From Periplaneta americana (lineage: Eukaryota > Arthropoda > Insecta > Blattodea > Blattidae), in contig NW_027185502.1 in the NCBI RefSeq assembly GCF_040183065.1, forward strand, positions 2,841,501 to 2,905,500: 64,000 nt of DNA, read 5' to 3'. Below the pieces are notes generated by a model that saw only the letters and a program-made list of their open reading frames with translations, did no database searches and had not been told where the DNA came from. Below, in pieces: positions 11,881 to 23,887 of this stretch. The first letter of the stretch is position 1. Each line of letters opens with the position of its first letter. A program made the translations under genes and the position numbers.

Positions 11881-12849
11881 CACTGATTACATATTTCTCT
11901 TATATGAATTTCATATTCTCTTGATTATGTTTTGAAATCCGCGTTTTTTTTTTTTTCGGAGGCCTTGATCTCAATTTTTTTATTCTAGTGTATGAGAATA
12001 TGGTAAGTTCTGTCATTTCAATTTTGTAACAATAAGAAGTTTTCATAATCTTGGTCTAGCAATAATGAAATTAATTGTAATTATAGTGAATGTAATGTAT
12101 AAACTATGATCAATTCAATAGTCTATAATTAATTAGATCACTGTAGGTAATCAATTGATAATTGATTGATGCACCCTTGATGCAACTGGCAAACTACCTA
12201 TTAAAAACAGTAAAATCGATGTTTACACAAAGTAAAACTCATACCGTACTTAATATCAGTGCACAGCAAAAACAAAATAATCTGTAAAAAATTAAGGTGT
12301 GCAAAGTATGCAGGGACCCAAATTATGCGAGCAGATATAACTTCCTGCTGATGTAATTTTGAAACGTAAACCATGTCTAATAAATTATTTAAATGTTAAT
12401 ATTGTACGAACAGTAATTTTAAGTAATAAAATACAGAAGTAAAAAAATAAATAGTTTGTATACGAGTTTTTAAGATGTTATTGTTTAGTCAGCTGCCCAA
12501 AGACAGGTTTGAACCTCACAAGTGACACCAATAAAGCATCACTCATGAGGTAACTAAGCCAGGAGATAATGGAGTCAGTTCCTTTTCCCTTCCATTGCAT
12601 ACATCGCTGACTAGATACATATTACACTAATCAGACTTCAGATTCATATAAACAAATTGTTCTTTCTCTGACACATATCGTCACGTGAGATGTACTGCCT
12701 GATAATAGATGTACAGCTGTCAAAAGAAAAAGTGGCCGCTCTCCTGTATCAAAGTTCCCTTCGGGTATCTTCGCTACAATTCGGAGACAGGCGATGTTAC
12801 ATGTTGTTGGACCACGTTGCCTGATATCTACAGTTATAATTGAAGTATA

Positions 12850-12920
12850 CTATGTGGTATTCGATAGCGTAATGGTAGCATTCAGGCATCTTATTCATGA
12901 GGTCCTGCGTTCGACTACAA
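12850..12920 (+). repeat. tRNA-like module
   Basis: atagcgtaatggtagcat resembles an A box, and gtcctgcgttcgacta resembles the T-arm/B box (GCGTTCGACT). It lacks a convincing full cloverleaf, so I do not call it a tRNA gene. Confidence 0.45.
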
Positions 12921-13214
12921 CCTCCTGCTTTTTATGTCCTTATTTGTTCTGTTTTTGAGAGAGACAAACTAGACATAATGGCTCCTTTTTCTTTTATGAT
13001 TATTTTAGTAATTAACATCAGGTTCATTAATATATTATGCCATGTCTTTATCATTATCATTATGATATTGTGGCTGCAAATGGAAAGAAAAAAGATTTTA
13101 TTCTCAATAAAATATCTTTCGTGGCATAAACATAACAAATTTACTGGCGTCGGCCTTAAAATATTCAAACAATTAAGCGTTCAAAAAACAAAACAAAAAG
13201 CCACAATTCAATAT

Positions 13215-13770
13215 TTAGTCTATCTTCCTCTTATCTCGATCATCTTGCAGTCGAGTGGGGATGGAATTGACTAGTCTTTGCAAATAGCGACTGTTCTTAG
13301 ACACGATATTCCAGGCATTCTGAACATACACACATAAATGTTCTGTCCATGGGCAGGTCTTTAACTGCAAACCCAGCAATCTCCAATCTTTCCTATTTTC
13401 TGCCTTCCTCTTAGTCTCCGCATATGATCCACATATCCTAATGTCGTCCATTATTCTTTTCAACCAGAGACCCAACCAATTCCTTTTTCTCTTTCTAATC
13501 AGTTTCAGCATCATTCTTTCTTCACTCTCTTTTTCAAACACAATTTTATTTCTTATTCTGCCTGTCCACTTTACACGCACCGTTCTTCTCCACATCCACA
13601 TTTCAAATGCTTCAATTCGTTTCTCTTCATTTCGTCGTAATGTCCATGTTCCTTCCCCATACAATGCCACACTCCACACAAAGCACTTCACTAGTCTCTT
13701 CCTTAGTTCTTTTTCCAGAGGTCCGCAGAAGATCCTTCTTCTTCTATTAAAAGCTTCCTTTGTTCATGTT
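13215..13770 (-). mobile_element. RTE-like LINE fragment (family B)
   Basis: The minus strand encodes the RT C-terminal part: 'RLVKCFVWSVALYGEGTWTL', 'RNEEKRIEAFEMWMWRRTVR', 'RKRNWLGLWLKRIMDDIRIC' and 'AETKRKAENRKDWRLLGLQL'. 5'-truncated. The same family is on the + strand at 41930-42895 and 57780-57985. Confidence 0.85.
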
Positions 13771-14095
13771 TGCAGTTTTCTTAGGAAGGATAGGCCTAAA
13801 TGCGGTAACATCCCGTTGCTTTCCGCACACCACAATCTCTTTCGCATTTTATTAAATTCCAAGGGGCCCAAGCGTGGAGATGAGGAGAGTGGATTTGACT
13901 AATTGGGCCCTCCGGACTTCACCGAAAGTCACGGCAAGGGTTAAATATTAATTCTATCAGGATGTTTGACCCGGTCAGAGACCGGGAAATCTCAATTAGC
14001 CTTTGCCCCCCGCATCCTGGACTAGCTTCTACGAATCATCAGAAGATCTTAGAGTGTGATTGGGCCAATTTTTCCAAAAATGTTTCCACACTTTT

Positions 14096-14165
14096 GCTCT
14101 CGTAGCTCAGCGGACGAACGTCGGAATTTAGATGTCAACGTCTCAGGTTCAATTCCTCGTTACTC
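14096..14165 (+). repeat. tRNA-like module
   Basis: ctcgtagctcagcggacgaa resembles a tRNA 5' half with an A box, and gtctcaggttcaattcctcg resembles a T-arm. It lies in the middle of the 12716-15440 element. Probably SINE-derived; a real tRNA gene is unlikely. Confidence 0.45.
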
Positions 14166-14261
14166 CTTTTCATTTTATTGTGGTTCAATTGTATGTAATA
14201 ATACAAAAAGAAAAACTAATACCAGTATTATGCAACTGGATTTTTCCAAACCTAATATTAA

Positions 14262-15235
14262 ATTTATGTTATTTATATCGCTAAAGAACGATTACAATAT
14301 AAATAACTTGAATATTATTTATACAGTCTCACTAAAGAACGATAACAGAATATAAATGATAAATATCGGTTTGTTTAATTAATATATTGCGAAAGAACAA
14401 TAACAATATAAATAACTTGAATATTGTTTTATAATGCTAATGAAGGAAAACAGAATATAAATGACAACTTGAATATTATTTAAATCGCTAAAGAACGATA
14501 ACAATATAAAAAACGTGAATATTATTCATATCGGAATTTCACAGATTTATTACAGATGTATTTAAGGAATTGTAGAAGAATAGTAATTAGTAACAGTGTC
14601 CTATTTATTCTTCTTGGAGCCACATTTGTAACTTTTAAAAGTGTGGTTACTATGTTGAAGTGTATGTGTTGTAACGGATGCTTGATTTGTTATGTATGTG
14701 AGTCAGTTATGTGATGCTTGATGTCGTCGCAATGTCGTAATTATGGTTTGATTGTGTTTGTGTGACTATTGTGTATTAATTTATGATGTATGGTACGGAA
14801 AGCTGCATATTTGTGTTATAGAAGTGTTACGTATGTGTGTTGTTAATGTTTTTGTATGTTACAAATTGATACCTGATATTTGTTTTGCAATCGCAATGCC
14901 TAATTTACGGATTGTTTATGTTTTGTTTACATCGCGTAAGCTAATTTAATTTTCTTTTCCATTTCTCTTTATGCTTATCTTTTTTGTGTATAAAACTATA
15001 GCTCTAACATACATATGTAAAATACGGCTAAACCCCATTGGAAATACAATAATAATTATTATTCATATCGTTATAATACGATAACAGAATACAAATGATG
15101 ACCTGAATTTTGTTCATATCTCTAAAGAACGATAACAAAATATAAATAACGTGATATCCATAAAGAACGATAACTGGATATAAATGATAATTTGAATATC
15201 ATTTACATCGCTAAAGAAAGATTAAAAAATAAAAT
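14262..15235 (+). repeat. Degenerate short tandem repeats (about 35-60 bp) in two blocks
   Basis: Blocks at 14262-14545 and 15060-15235 repeat 'cgctaaagaacgataacaat' followed by ataaat and (a)cttgaatatt. Units are irregular in spacing. The 14546-15059 stretch between them contains no repeat units and looks like ordinary AT-rich DNA with TG-rich runs. Confidence 0.7.
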
Positions 15236-15250
15236 GAAAACTTGAAGAAG

Positions 15251-15313
15251 GCCCGAACCCACAACCTTTGAGTCATTAAACAAGCACTCTACCACTGGTC
15301 CACGAGGCGTAGA
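15251..15313 (-). repeat. tRNA-like module, inverted relative to 12850-12920
   Basis: The minus strand reads tcgtggaccagtggtagagt (A-box-like) and aaggttgtgggttcgggcc (T-arm-like). It mirrors the left module of the same TIR element. Confidence 0.45.
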
Positions 15314-15565
15314 TATGGAACACTTTCATAGTTCCGGAACTGCTTGTACAAGCACATGCATCGTTTAACATCGCCGCGACCCGAAGTGGACTTTGAAAAT
15401 ATTCGCTGTTCACGAGTGCGGCCACTTTTTTTTTGACAGCTGTACATATCAGCTAGGACCTAAATCAGAGGGTGTTTTTTAAGATATTAGAAACAAATTG
15501 CTTAATATATGAGTAATTAGTTTTCCCCCATTAAAGATTATCTTTGTACTTTTATTTCACGATAG

Positions 15566-15739
15566 GCATGGGCAGTGAAGAGACCTCGATCGTGGAGAGC
15601 TGGAGGAACCCCGTTTACTGATCCGAAAACAATGTCAGAAGCAGAGGTCACAATTCGAGATGGTGAGCTTTTATGTGGGGTTCTGGACAAAGCTCATTAT
15701 GGTGCCACTCCGTACAGTTTGATTCACTGCATCTTCGAG
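15566..15739 (+). CDS. POLR1A: POLR1A exon C (partial CDS)
   Basis: Acceptor AG lies at 15564-15565 and donor gtaagc starts at 15740. It is exactly 58 codons, phase 0 at both ends. It encodes AWAVKRPRSWRAGGTPFTDP, then KTMSEAEVTIRDGELLCGVL and DKAHYGATPYSLIHCIFE. The '(V/T)IR.GELLCGVLDKAHYG' block is the Pol I counterpart of the 'GELL.G..DK…' segment preceding the funnel. A GTG 9 nt inside is not a start codon; the frame opens directly from the splice acceptor. No lesions. Confidence 0.95.
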
Positions 15740-15978
15740 GTAAGCCAAATTATCAGAATGTGTAAGTCCAACTCCAATCTGAGGCTAAAATGAGTAAACT
15801 TGTAACGAACCCGAGCTACTAACTTATTGCTGTGGACAGGCATTCAATTGAAGGACTGAACACTTGTCTGATATTTTATTAATAGGGCTGAATGTTGTTT
15901 CTCATTTCGATTTCAGGAACTGGATACAACATTATTTGAAGTCTGTTGTATTACAGATTGAGTGTCCACTGTTTTATA

Positions 15979-17958
15979 CACTGACCGGCAAAAAAAGTGG
16001 ATCACTTTGTAAAAACCGATTCATCGTTAATAAACCACCAATTTAGAGAGAGCATTATTAAATTGAATATGTTTTATGAGTAAGAAAAGATGCATTCACC
16101 ATTTTTGGAAATGAATGTGATGATAAGATGTCTCGGTATGAGCCACTTTCTACCAGACTGGTGCTTCATGGTTTTACAACACAGACCAGCAATAAAACAT
16201 TGGTGCAGTAACCCCTATTGATGAATTATCATTGTGTGTCAGGCACATTTTCTGTCATAAGTCAATATTTTTCTTTAGTTACTGTTTCGAATTTGATAAG
16301 TTAGGATGCCTCTTATTCGAAAAGACTTTGCTGGATATGTTGCTTTGGTTTGGGTAGATGAATCATTCGTTTTGAAGCTAATGCCATCGGTGTGTCTTTC
16401 AACGTGCCCTGTGGTGATTCTGTGAACTGGGTACTTACCATAGACGACTGGAATCAGGCTGTAGTAGGTTTACGTCCACCAGGGATAACAGTTACTGATT
16501 CTCTGGGTCTTGCACAACTCCGCACGACTGTGATCTAGGCCAGAAATCATCGTCATTGTGATTGAGAATAATGTTAGACAAAGACTCTGGGAAGCCAATT
16601 TGACCTCAAGAAGAGCTATGTCAGAAATTTATTTTTTCAGTCGTTGACTTTACTACTTTATATATTTTGTTAGGTGTTAACTTTTACATAATAAGTTGTG
16701 TGATGTATGAACGTTTTTGTTGAGCATGTCAACATCATCAGATACAATCTGTCATTTTACAATATCAATACTCTCAGTGTTATTTATCTACACAATCTAC
16801 ACATACAATACATGTTTACTATCATATGGGGATAAAACCTATTAAAAATTATATGAATTAGTTTTATAATGTTCAGTTGTGGATACCCCAAATGTCAACA
16901 TTCAAAATATACTTATACTATCATGGATGTATATATATATATTTTTTTTGCAAGTCATCACATGTGAACAATATTATGAACGATGTAATGATATGAGACT
17001 AAAAGTGAGATTAAAATATAAAAATGAGCTAACTCTATTCAATGCTTTACTATGCTGCTCAAGAAGAGCAGCAATTTCTCCACAGCCCCCTCCAACACCA
17101 GGCAGCATGATTACTGTTTACTGGAACTAGACTATGAACCAGTGGTCAATGATTCTGTTCATGAATGAATCGCGATTTTGCTTCTGATGAGCTGATGATA
17201 AAGAGAGAATATGGAGGAAGTGTGGGAAGTGATATTCGCCTTGCAACTTCCCCGAAAGAACGACGCTTGTATGCGGCTCAATCATGGTATGGGGCAATAT
17301 CAGTTTGAGGCCCAAATAGAGCTTGTTTTCATCGTTGGAGGCACTCTGAATGCTCATGGATGTGTTAATAGACCATGTAATCCCCTTTGTTCTCTTCGCT
17401 GGCGAAAATTTCATTCTTATGCATGACAGTGTCCACTCCCATGCTCCTCACTACGTGACATCAGGATACCAACTCTGGACTGGTCAGCACGCAATCAAGA
17501 CTTAGATCCTATTGAACACTTGTGGGATAAGCTCGACCAAAGTGTCCGACATTGCAGCTTCCACACCCTGAACGAAACGTAGGCAGCATTGTTGGAGAAG
17601 TGGGCTTTCAACCATCAGGAAATGTGGTCAGCATCGCATTATGAATGGAGAACGTCATCACCACTAGAGCTTGCAACACACAAGGTGCGCGCACAGTGGC
17701 ATAACCATATGTTATAATGTGAGCCATTGCCTCTAACTTAATGAAATGCATTATTTGAAATTTTGCATAAATTACAACACTTTCGAACTTAAAAATAAAT
17801 AACAAAAACATTTTGATGATGGAATTGAAGTGCACAGGATACATATTTACTTCAATTTACAATATGCCTTTTTCAGGATGCAGTAAAAATAAAGCATAAG
17901 CTATAAAATTGTAGTTCTTAAAAAAAATTAAGTGATCCACTTTTTTGGCCAGTCAGTG
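15979..17958 (+). mobile_element. Tc1-like transposon with 27-bp TIRs, degenerate transposase
   Basis: TIR cactgaccggcaaaaaaagt…ggatcac at 15979-16005 and its inverse at 17932-17958 with 2 mismatches; TA duplications at 15977-15978 and 17959-17960. Broken transposase pieces on + include 'MPLIRKDFAGYVALVWVDES' near 16305 and a catalytic-region remnant around 17410-17600 with 'HDSVHSHAPHYVT' and 'DLDPIEHLWDKLDQSVRH'. Many stops and frame changes. At 1980 bp it is longer than a typical 1.6-kb Tc1, so it may contain an extra insertion. Confidence 0.9.
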
Positions 17959-18061
17959 TAGATAGAATTGTGCTGTGTTATTTTGAATTATGAACCTTGC
18001 TCCGATTTTTCATATCATTGGCAGAATGATGTTTTTATATGCTAGGAATATTACTTTTTTT

Positions 18062-18515
18062 TTTCCTCGAAAGAGGGCCCGCGGGCAAGCACCACAGCCT
18101 TGGGCTTACTGAGCAGCCTCCTTATGTTGGAATGATTGTTGAATCCATTAAGGATCGCTTTTCAAACGTGTGATTCACTGCATGGTTCATCATATCGATT
18201 CATCCACAGCATCCAGTCCTGACTGGAGACTGATCCTCCGCCTTCCTGTGATGTTATCCTGCGGTCTCCTCAGATCGATGGCATCTGTTCGCAATTCATG
18301 TGCTTGAATGTGTTACATCCTTAACCAGAGGAACATGTAGCAATCGATTCCACGACTTACCAAGGTGCCATCTATCCAGGGGTGCTACACTACCCCGGTT
18401 GCCCACAGTCCGCTTATAAGTCCCTGTAGCTTCACTGGATATGTGCAGCTCCCGCAGACAGATGCCTCCTATAGGCAGATCCTGGACCACATCCGCCATG
18501 TCCTCCTTGTCGACC
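18062..18515 (-). repeat. Unclassified GC-richer interspersed repeat
   Basis: Markedly more GC-rich than the flanks, with an open minus-strand stretch (…DLPIGGICLRELHISSEATG…) resembling repetitive cockroach sequence I recall but cannot name. It directly abuts a SINE. The class is unknown. Confidence 0.35.
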
Positions 18516-18527
18516 TGTAAACTGTTA

Positions 18528-18722
18528 AGATGATTAGTGAAATGATACTAATGAAGGCAAAATGAGTCCGAGGTTCAACGTCGAAAGTTACCCAGCAGTT
18601 CGGCTTCGAGTGGTTGAGGAAAAACCTCAGGAAAAAATCCCAACCAGGTAACTTGTCCCAACCAGAATTTGAACCCAGGCCCGCTCGTTTCATCGCCAAG
18701 AAGGCTAACCGTTACTCCACAG
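18528..18722 (-). mobile_element. tRNA-derived SINE, diverged copy
   Basis: The minus strand carries the tRNA head (gtggagtaacggttagcc… and a GGTTCAAATTC-type B box) and the conserved core 'acctggttgggattttttcc' found in the other SINEs. The tail region gaaagttacccagcag matches the 60.3-kb copy. It is more diverged than the other copies. Confidence 0.8.
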
Positions 18723-20039
18723 GAATATTATTTATGTATTTTTTTCTTGTATGAGTAAGTGCAGTACCCAGTCTACAACACAGTATTTGTACAGCAGAGA
18801 AAATTGTTTTTGGCATTGGCCTCCACTGTTCATGCATAGAAAAGAGTCTATAAAGTTGATTCAATATAAAAGGTATAAATTACCTGTGCATTTACCAGCA
18901 AGTGGGGTAATAACCACGCGAATGTTGTCTTCCAGCCACTAGTCTGAATTTTACATGTAAATATGGCTGAAAAGTGTTTCAAGTTTGAAGTTACCAGATT
19001 TAGCAAGCAGAATGATAAAATCAGAGTGACAATTAGTGGCGAATTTACAATTCTGTTACCTGTAGGAACCCAAAAATATCCTGCCCCTTTTTCCTTAACA
19101 TTTGCCCCTCCACTTTCATCCTCGATAAAAGTTGAAATAAAAAATTTCTCCACTGTGTTGGCAGGGTTGTGCCCATTATCTGGAAAGAAATTACAATTGA
19201 GGCATCAGAAGCAAAGGTGCATAAGTGCACTTACGTTATTTTCTAGAAATGTGATTAAAAGTTACTAAGCTTTAGTAAATTCTGTGAAGTTTTAATTTTA
19301 AATGTTAATGTGCAATGTGGATAAAAGACATCCCTTTACCACTGAAATTTTAAATGCTTTAGTTTACCCTGGAGGCACGTAAATCATTTTTTTTTAAATG
19401 TCACTTTGCTTCTATCCACCTCAGTTGTGTTGGTTTGAATGTTTTATTTTCGTGTCGGTTTTCTAATGGAAGATACGATAACAGAAGTAATGAATGTAAA
19501 GCAGCAACGTATTTTCGCTTCACTCTCCCTTTTGTATGTTGTGCAATACAAGAAGATTCTGTACCTCAAAAATATTGGAGTGCAAAAGGACTAATGGCTT
19601 CATTGCCAAACATCTAGGCATTTGAACAACAATATATTTTCACTTCATATAAGGAAACATTCTGAAAGTAGTCCCAGTTCACAACAAATTTTTCACTGTA
19701 GTTCCCTCAAAGTGTATCGCACATGTCTATTATCACTTTAATATTGCAGAACTCGCAATTACAAATCAAACCAGTGGTTGCACACATCTGTAGCTGCCCT
19801 CAGTGTTGAGATAGACTGTGTGGCACTGTTAATTTTACACACAACTTTTGTGCTCTCATGCTCGTAACAAGGGAAGATGGCAACATTGGTTGTGATCACA
19901 CAAGTTACATTGCTGCGTGGCCTAACTACTAATAACATTAGCATTTGGCTGTGGCAGATAGTCATGTTAGAGGAAGCATTTTAAATTCTGTCATTTTTTG
20001 TTTCGCCACGGATACTGGAACAGGTTCCCATACCCATTG

Positions 20040-20310
20040 CGGGGAAAGACATATTCTGTGTCAAACCCTATGAATTCTTTTGCCTTGCCTTCTGCTGAGC
20101 AAACTGATCAACGAATTTGGACAAGCTCATTTTCTCCAAAATGTTGTCCTCTATGGAGATGATAGCTAGTGAGTTGAGGTAGTTCTGAGTTATGTTTGTG
20201 CGCAAATAATTTTTTTATCTTCTCAGTCGTGAGAAGGTGTGCTCTGCTGAGCACTTGGCGCAGTGGAGAGCTGAAAGATGTAAACATGCCGCAGTCTGAT
20301 CTCTCCCACA
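20040..20310 (-). mobile_element. hAT transposase C-terminal remnant
   Basis: The minus strand encodes 'CSAEHTFSRLRR.KNYLRTNI' then TQNYLNSLAIISIEDNILEK and MSLSKFVDQFAQQKARQK. This is the hAT dimerisation-domain pattern (AERSFS.L..IK.YLR…RL..LA.LSIE). It contains a stop, and I could not define its TIRs. Confidence 0.75.
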
Positions 20311-20779
20311 TGAGACCTAGTGTGAGTGTTCAACTATCCACTGTCCCAAGTGTACAAAAGAACAGCTGCCACTATCATTTATAAACACAGTTATCTGCAA
20401 ATTACAGTTATCTTAAAATTATCTGAAAATTCCCACATCTACATTTTATTTTTGTAGATAATTGAATAACTACACGCTGTTCATGTAGTGCTACAAATGA
20501 ATAATAGGTGTTATTTGCACTGAAAATTGTCGAAAAACACAAGTTTCCATAGTCGACTATTAGAAACTCTTCTTATAGTCTAGATATCACGTTAATTCAA
20601 CATATATTAAGAAACGAATAATAGTGGCCTTCCAACTTAAGACGTAGTTTTGTTATTTAAAAATTTGCTGCCCCTGAAAATTTTTCACCATAGCAGCTGC
20701 TCTCTATCTATACACAAATTTATAATATCATCGCAGGTTAGTGACTTTTATGGGCAAGACATTTTATGTTGAAAAGAAG

Positions 20780-21435
20780 TAAGTATGTGTGTGTTTGCAA
20801 CAAATTTCAAGATGATCAAATGAAACTGAATGATGGTCCAGAGCAGCGGAGGGGCAGGCCAGGACAAGTGTGCTATTGTCGAAGGTTTGATAAGGGACGT
20901 TTGAAGAATTGAAGTCCGTGAAATTGAAGCGACGATGAACATTCCGAAGAGCAGTCTTCATGAAATAATCTCAGGCTTAAATTTATGTAAAGTATCCGCG
21001 TGCTGGGTTCTGAAATTGCTGACTGAGGAACAAAAAGCAAAAGAAAGGTTGCATCACTGCAAAATCTCTACCATTTCTACTGAGAGGAAGAGAATCCTTT
21101 TTTGGAAAGCAGCGTTATGGGAGATGAAACATGGGTTTAGAGTTCGCTTCAGTGATGTAAGAAATTTGAAGTTCAGTCATCTGAAAAAAAAGTAATAACT
21201 GTGATTACTCTAGGATTTTCAAGGCCTTCAGTGGTGACACACTGTGACACTCTCAACATATTGATTGAATAAGCCAGGGTTACATGCTCGTGAGAGATTT
21301 CTGCATGGTGGTGCATTACCTCACATCAAACCAGGCAAAAGCGTCCACCTCGTAGTCCTGATCTGGCACCATCGGATTTTCACCTCTTTGGTCCATTCAA
21401 GAACTTCTTATCCAGAAAATTATTTAAGGGTTAAA
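20780..21435 (+). mobile_element. mariner-family transposase remnant
   Basis: HTH and linker: 'NIPKSSLHEIISGLNLCKVS', ACWVLKLLTEEQKAKERLHH. The C-terminal part 'RPPRSPDLAPSDFHLFGPFK' lies at about 21345-21405. The catalytic centre between is scrambled by frameshifts (GDETW-type region near 21115). TIRs not found. Confidence 0.8.
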
Positions 21436-21559
21436 ACACATTGAAAACTGGACTTTTGCAGTATTTAATTTTCCTTGGACAGGAAAACCCTGTGAAGGAA
21501 TGTTTAAACTTGTTTCAATGTTAATGGTGACTGTGTGGAATGTTTGTTTTATTTCCCCT

Positions 21560-22195
21560 CTCCCCACCCCAGATTTTGTGAAATATGTTGATATAAGTCG
21601 GATCTGTGCCTTGAACTCTTCTATTCCTTCGTACCTGTCGTCTCGCTTCACTTACCTTTCTTCCCTCCACAATCTGAACACACGCCCTCGCCATGAAACA
21701 ATACTAACAATACCATCCCATCGAACCTCCTCATACTCATCCTCTTTCACAATAGCCCTGCCAAGACTCTGGAATTCGTTACCTGCTAGCATCAGGGACT
21801 GTCGAAATAAAATTGAATTCAAACGCAAACTTACTAGGCACTTGGTCAGTAATTGAGACTCGTTCAGACATGGTTTCTTGTAAATAGTTCTCTTAATCTA
21901 TCACAAAATATTTCAATATCCGGTAATTTTATCACTATAGAATTTTGTTATTGTAGGTTTAATTTGTAATTTAGTAAATACAAAAATATTCTTTGTTCTT
22001 AACTTCTATGATAAAATGTCTAGCTTTCATTAATCAGGTATTCTTGTCGTACTTTAATTTTTATTGTAATTGTAAATTTAATATTAATTGTAATCTTATT
22101 GTTCATGTTATAGTTGTAATCCCCTGGTAGAGGGGCAGAGAAGGCCTGACAGCCTTATCTCTACCAGGTTAAATAAATAAATACTACTAATACTA
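21560..22195 (+). mobile_element. Jockey-like LINE 3' end with tail
   Basis: Encodes 'SSIPSYLSSRFTYLSSLHNL', SYSSSFTIALPRLWNSLPAS and IRDCRNKIEFKRKL, stopping at 21857. This is followed by about 340 bp of AT-rich 3' UTR. It ends in ccttatctctaccaggttaa and ataaataaat with a (CTA)n-like tail to about 22205. Homologous to the LINEs at 31.5-33.9 kb and 58.4 kb. Confidence 0.85.
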
Positions 22196-22570
22196 CTACT
22201 ACTACATATCGAACCACCCTCATATAATTACAACAAAAGCATGCAATTCAAATTGTTGTATCATATAATTAATTTTCAAATTGTGCAATAATAATATGAA
22301 AATAGTTGACTGAATTCGTTTTACAAATCAGAAGGAAGGGCGAAAACTATCAGTTAATTACCTAGTAATTGTATTGAATACATGCAAGTAAGTTAATGGT
22401 GCCATGCTAATAAAAACTGTGCTGTGAGGAGATTTGAAGATACACAGCAAGCTTAGGTTATAATGCTACATTACAACTTTTTGAATGGTGAAAAATGACT
22501 GTTCTTGCTTTATATTTGACTGATCATTTTTGTTAATAGAAACTTGTTTATATTTCTTTGTGTTTTCCAG

Positions 22571-22729
22571 CTGTATGGTGGAACATATTCTGGTGCATTG
22601 TTGAATTCGTTTGCAAAGCTTTTCAATGCTTTTCTAAAAATTGAAGGTTTCTCACTTGGTGTTGAAGACATTCTTGTTGTGGATGCTGCAGAAAAGTGGA
22701 GGTCCAATATCATTAGAGATGCTAGAAAT
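22571..22729 (+). CDS. POLR1A: POLR1A exon D (partial CDS)
   Basis: Acceptor tttccag ends at 22570 and donor gtaagt starts at 22730. It is 53 codons, phase 0 at both ends. Encodes LYGGTYSGALLNSFAKLFNA, FLKIEGFSLGVEDILVVDAA and EKWRSNIIRDARN. The 'GG..SG..L..FA.LF..FL…GF.LGVEDIL' pattern corresponds to the pore/funnel entry region of the subunit, with Pol I-type spacing. No lesions. Confidence 0.95.
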
Positions 22730-23887
22730 GTAAGTTTTACTTTACTTTGTGACAGTATTCCTTTCAACTAAAAGTGGAAAATGATGCAGAAACAAGGATC
22801 AGATTTCATCAGTAGAGCTATAAATTAACTTTTTTTTATATAATGTAAATATGAAAAGTTTTGCAAATATAACAGTTAAAATAGTAAATATAAAATTTGA
22901 CATAGCTTTTTAAAGATGTTTTCTTGCATCCTCTTGTTTCATCTTTCTTATATTTTAGGATTTTTAGAATTTGTACATAGTCGTCTCCATAAATGAATGT
23001 TAAAATCCTTCACTCTTGCATTTGATGCTATAGTATTGTGACAGCGACGTGAGATTCGAACTCACGACCAGCGTCCTGCAAGAAAGCAGATCACGCGGAG
23101 CACTTTGGGATGGCGCGCGGCGAAGAGGGGAAAGGGCCAACGCGGCGAGAGAGTGGAGAGAGAGTGCGCGCGCATCTGGTGCCTGGTAGAGAGGAGAGGG
23201 CTCGGGATTTTTCTGGAGTGCCATCTCTAGAGACGCGTGGAACCTTCGAGGCTACGTCGCGGTGGTTATAAATTACGGACGCGAAGGAACGACAGCAGTT
23301 TCCAGTTTTCAGTTATTCAGTCGGTGAGAAAGCCAGAGCAAGGAACCAGCCTTGTGTACCGGAGTTCGACTCGAGTGTGCGTCTGCAACTGCGTCAGCAG
23401 CCGAAGGCCTGAGTTCGAGTGCAGTGGACCGCAGTTGGAGGGACCTGAGTTCGAGTGCAGTGGACCGCAGTTGGAGGGACCTGAGTTCGAGTACAGTGAA
23501 CTGTCTCTGAAGGTCTGTGGTTCGAGATACTGTGAACTCGAGTGACTGAGATAGAAGAACTGTGAACTGAGAACTGGTAGTTCTGATTTGTAAATAGTGC
23601 TTTGTAAATATTAGTTAAGATTAACAGTTCATTGTTGTGCGTAATAGTCCAAGTAAATTGTCATTGTCGTCGGTGGAGTGCTATAACGAATACTGTGTTG
23701 AGTGAAGATCCAATTGTTGACGAGAGCGTTTAAGGTGAATTGTAGAAAGGAATTATTGTTGTGACGAATAAATTACATTGTTGTTACTAATAAAATTCAC
23801 AGTATAAAAGATTTTTTTCAAAGATTGTATAATCTTTTTATATATAAATAATTTTTATTTAATGAACTTATGTCTCACAATTTTCAG
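22730..23887 (+). other. POLR1A intron 4
   Basis: Most of it is a solo LTR (23037-23801). The 22730-23032 part is plain AT-rich DNA. 86 bp separate the LTR from the next exon. Confidence 0.9.
23037..23801 (+). mobile_element. Solo LTR (765 bp), 4-bp TSD
   Basis: Starts TGTGACAGCG and ends AATTCACA (5-bp inverted ends TGTGA/TCACA), flanked by GTAT at 23033-23036 and 23802-23805. Inside are a TATAAA box near 23268, a GC-rich U3, a 35-bp-scale direct repeat 'gagttcgagtgcagtggacc' present twice (plus a third diverged copy), and AATAAA signals near the 3' end. No gag/pol is attached. Gypsy-type is suggested by the 4-bp duplication and is an inference. Confidence 0.85.

Larger units (their letters stand above)
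12716..15440. mobile_element. 2.7-kb TIR element with tRNA-like modules near each end
   Basis: Left end gctgtcaaaagaaaaagtgg and right end are inverted copies, and the inverted similarity continues for about 90 bp (aaagt.c.cttcgggt, gcgatgtta). TGTACA flanks both sides. About 140 bp inside each end is a tRNA-like stretch pointing inward (12850-12920 on +, 15251-15313 on -). A third tRNA-like stretch is at 14096-14165. The interior also holds a LINE fragment and ACGATAAC-type tandem repeats. I see no transposase. Confidence 0.6.
12479..15475 (+). repeat. Interspersed repeat copy split by a TIR element
   Basis: 12479-12715 plus 15441-15475 together make one copy of a repeat whose uninterrupted form is at 39021-39223. 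Shared blocks include gtttagtca(g/a)ctg, ccaaagacaggtt, caccaataa, gagatgta and gatgtacatatcag. The copy is broken at TGTACA, which is duplicated at both edges of the inserted element. Confidence 0.75.
4142..15565 (+). other. POLR1A intron 2
   Basis: An 11.4-kb intron built largely of mobile elements, listed separately. Stretches where I recognise nothing: 4142-4639; 6510-7250 apart from one open frame; 8090-8460; 10420-11220; 11890-12478; and 15476-15560. Confidence 0.85.
15740..22570 (+). other. POLR1A intron 3
   Basis: Contains a Tc1-like element, an unclassified repeat, a SINE, a hAT remnant, a mariner remnant and a LINE 3' end, each listed. Nothing recognised in 18725-20000, 20320-20780 and 22200-22560. 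Confidence 0.85.
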
